A DNA stretch of 7,908 bases, taken from DUMJ01 sp964655195. Lineage in GTDB: Bacteria > DUMJ01. The position numbers were made by a program, and so were the translations under genes. Below are positions 6,527 through 7,908 of this stretch, one piece after another. Below the pieces are notes generated by a model that made no database searches, was not told the DNA's origin, and saw only the letters and a program-made list of their open reading frames with translations. Each line of letters begins with the position of its first letter. Within the stretch, counting starts at the first letter, position 1. The stretch is taken from the NCBI GenBank assembly GCA_964655195.1, contig CAZZLK010000039.1:1-7908 (forward strand), given 5' to 3'.

Positions 6527-7600
6527 AATTTCTCTTCGCTTATAAAGATATTACCTACGAGGGTATATAGGGTATATAAGGGGGGGTTCCTCCTTGATTT
6601 ATTCAGAGGAGAAAGAGAACCGAAAGATACAAACTACCCTGAGGATTGGATATGCTCTACGGTAAGGGCATTACAGCCATATGGGATATCAGAGGAGAGT
6701 ATATCCAGGATAGAACCCATAGAAGGGAAAAAGAATATTGAAGAGCTGATCAATCTTTATCCCAGAGAGATCTTGGGAGATAATCATATAGGTACTTATG
6801 GCTATAAATTGAACGTTCTGGTTAAGTTATTAGATTCGGCTATAAGACTTCCCCTTCAGTGTCATCCAGAAAAGTCATTCTCTAGAAAATACTTAAATTC
6901 CAATTTTGGTAAGGCAGAGGCATGGTTTATAGTTGGGACTAGGAGGATCTCAGAAGACCCATATATCTTATTGGGGTTTAAAGAGAAGGTAGATAAAAAG
7001 AGACTATTCTCCATTATAGAAAAGGATGACTCTGAGACACTAGTGTCTCTTATGAATAAGATAAAGGTGAATCCTTATGATACATATTTCATCGCCCCCG
7101 GGGTTCCACATGCTATTGGTGAAGGAGTATTTATGGTTGAGACTCAGGAGCCCACAGACTTTACCATATCTATAGAACGCAAATGCGGTGATGTGGTTTC
7201 TACCGATCAAAAATGCACAATAAATCTCGGATGGGATCTGGCTCTGGATGCCTTTGACTATACCCCGTATTCAGAAGAGGAAGTAAAAGAAAACTTTGTG
7301 ATGAAGAAAGAGCTGATATCTTTATCCAGTACAGGTAAGATTTATAATCTAAATGGCGGAAGTTATATGAGGTCGTGCTTTGAGATCCTATTTTTAGAAG
7401 GCATAAAAGATGCACATCTTTCTTTCAAGAGCTTTGCCTCTGTAGTAGTATTAAATGGAAAAGGTTACATAGTCAGAGGAAGGGACGAGTATCCTGTAAA
7501 AAAGGGAGAGACATATCTAATCCCATTTAACTTTGGAGAACACAGATATGTCGGGGATGATCCGCTGGATATATTGATATCCCTTCCTCCAAGTATGTGA
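6521..7600 (+). CDS. manA: Mannose-6-phosphate isomerase, class I
   Basis: A zinc-dependent cupin enzyme that interconverts mannose-6-phosphate and fructose-6-phosphate in the cytosol. The 359 residues contain the four family zinc ligands: Q113 and H115 in PLQCHPEK, E133 in GKAEAWF, and H197 in APGVPHAIGEG, followed by the VETQEPTD stretch. The C-terminal cupin part is recognisable by VVVLNGKGYI and KKGETYLIPF. The gene begins 8 bases after the mannosidase gene, with its binding site inside that gene's end, so the two are almost surely co-translated. That fits a route from mannoside to mannose to fructose-6-phosphate, though no mannose kinase is present here. The enzyme may equally run in reverse to supply mannose-6-phosphate for glycan synthesis. 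Related class I sequences are sometimes annotated simply as phosphomannose isomerase type I. Confidence 0.94.
   Translation: MVNFSSLIKILPTRVYRVYKGGFLLDLFRGEREPKDTNYPEDWICSTVRALQPYGISEESISRIEPIEGKKNIEELINLYPREILGDNHIGTYGYKLNVLVKLLDSAIRLPLQCHPEKSFSRKYLNSNFGKAEAWFIVGTRRISEDPYILLGFKEKVDKKRLFSIIEKDDSETLVSLMNKIKVNPYDTYFIAPGVPHAIGEGVFMVETQEPTDFTISIERKCGDVVSTDQKCTINLGWDLALDAFDYTPYSEEEVKENFVMKKELISLSSTGKIYNLNGGSYMRSCFEILFLEGIKDAHLSFKSFASVVVLNGKGYIVRGRDEYPVKKGETYLIPFNFGEHRYVGDDPLDILISLPPSM
6561..6586 (+). repeat. Tandem 9-base repeat followed by a run of seven G
   Basis: GGGTATATA occurs twice head to tail (6561-6569, 6570-6578), followed by A and seven G residues (6580-6586) inside the early part of manA. 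In the protein it gives Arg-Val-Tyr-Arg-Val-Tyr-Lys-Gly-Gly. Both elements are prone to slippage, and a change in the G run would truncate ManA. Confidence 0.7.
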
Positions 7601-7602
7601 AG

Positions 7603-7908
7603 CTACCATCCATACCTCTCCGGTCCCCAAGGTTTCTTTATGTATTCTTGTTTTGCCAGTATAAGGGTATTGGAAGGTATATCTTCATAGGCTATGACTC
7701 CAGGTCCCACTAAACTATAACATCCTACCTTTACTCCAGGCATTATTATGGCATTTACACCAGTTCTAGAAAAGTTACCTATATATGTAGCATTGGCTCC
7801 CTCTTTCGGGAACTCCGGTCTGTCTTTTATCCTGTGGATTGTGTATCTGTCATCGAACCTCAAGGTACCACATACAGTAGCAGCACCTATATCCACAGAG
7901 TGACCAAA
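7603..7908 (-). CDS. Left-handed beta-helix acyltransferase domain, GlmU-like C-terminus (partial)
   Basis: Only the last 101 residues are in the window; the frame is open to the right edge, so the start lies outside. The GTG at 7896 is internal, because coding continues upstream (Phe-Gly-His-Ser before it). Hexapeptide-type repeats are visible: GHSVDIGAATVCG, then a LRFDD segment and a loop with KDRPEFPKEG, then ATYIGNFSRTGVNAIIMPGV and KVGCYSLVGPGVIAYEDI. The order of a GAxTxxxxLRxD segment, a loop, then IGxxxxTGxNxxIxPGVxxG resembles the acetyltransferase half of archaeal-type bifunctional sugar-1-phosphate nucleotidylyltransferases (for example ST0452). Such enzymes make UDP-GlcNAc or related sugars. 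A nucleotidyltransferase domain is therefore expected further right, but it is not seen. The gene converges on manA with 2 bases between the stop codons. Confidence 0.8.
   Translation of the reverse strand, partial: FGHSVDIGAATVCGTLRFDDRYTIHRIKDRPEFPKEGANATYIGNFSRTGVNAIIMPGVKVGCYSLVGPGVIAYEDIPSNTLILAKQEYIKKPWGPERYGW

Noticed and set aside
7593..7615. Possible bidirectional terminator at the manA junction
   Set aside because: The stem is only five base pairs with a 13-base loop and no T-run follows on either strand.
7894..7896. GTG as the start of the - strand acyltransferase gene
   Set aside because: The reading frame continues upstream to the window edge with family-like residues, so the gene is partial and the GTG is internal.
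1..7908. CRISPR array, tRNA or rRNA genes, transposase or defence system
   Set aside because: No regularly spaced repeats, cloverleaf sequences, transposase motifs or defence domains were seen; almost every base belongs to housekeeping or sugar-metabolism genes.

Overview
This is a bacterial chromosome segment. It holds six complete protein genes and one gene read from a non-ATG start on the + strand, followed by the 3' end of one gene on the - strand that runs off the right edge. IF-3, L35 and L20 show that the host is a bacterium. The base composition leans to AT, and all genes use AGA/AGG for Arg and ATA for Ile. Together with a DUF401 carrier and an archaeal-looking hexapeptide acyltransferase domain, this recalls anaerobic and often thermophilic phyla such as Thermotogota, Dictyoglomota or Atribacterota. 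That placement is inference; I cannot name the organism. No gene stands out in codon use, so nothing suggests recent transfer.

Layout: a strong-looking extended -10 promoter (13-42) lies just upstream of infC, which appears to start at an ATA codon (85). infC overlaps rpmI by 59 bases, and rplT follows. With only 9 bases between them, rplT is followed by a WecA/TagO-type polyprenyl-phosphate sugar-1-phosphate transferase. A 21-base gap with two small inverted repeats at and next to it leads to a DUF401 membrane carrier. Then come a 1042-residue cytosolic GH38 alpha-mannosidase and a class I mannose-6-phosphate isomerase. Gaps are 7 to 21 bases throughout. No terminator or clear internal promoter is visible, so infC through manA looks like one transcription unit of about 7.5 kb.

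The last gene, on the - strand, meets manA tail to tail with 2 bases between stop codons. It encodes the C-terminal left-handed beta-helix of a sugar-phosphate nucleotidylyl/acetyltransferase-like protein.

How they fit together: infC-rpmI-rplT is the conserved translation cluster. The remaining genes concern sugars. GH38 would release mannose from internal mannosides, ManA links mannose-6-phosphate and fructose-6-phosphate, and the WecA-like enzyme starts a lipid-linked glycan from a UDP-sugar. The - strand enzyme may help make a UDP-sugar of that kind. The DUF401 protein could move a substrate or product of the pathway, but nothing in the sequence proves this. I see no CRISPR array, RNA gene, insertion sequence or defence system, and the window is not obviously a new system. 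The most unusual points are the ATA start, the infC/rpmI overlap, the joining of sugar genes to the ribosomal operon, and the inverted repeats ahead of the DUF401 gene.
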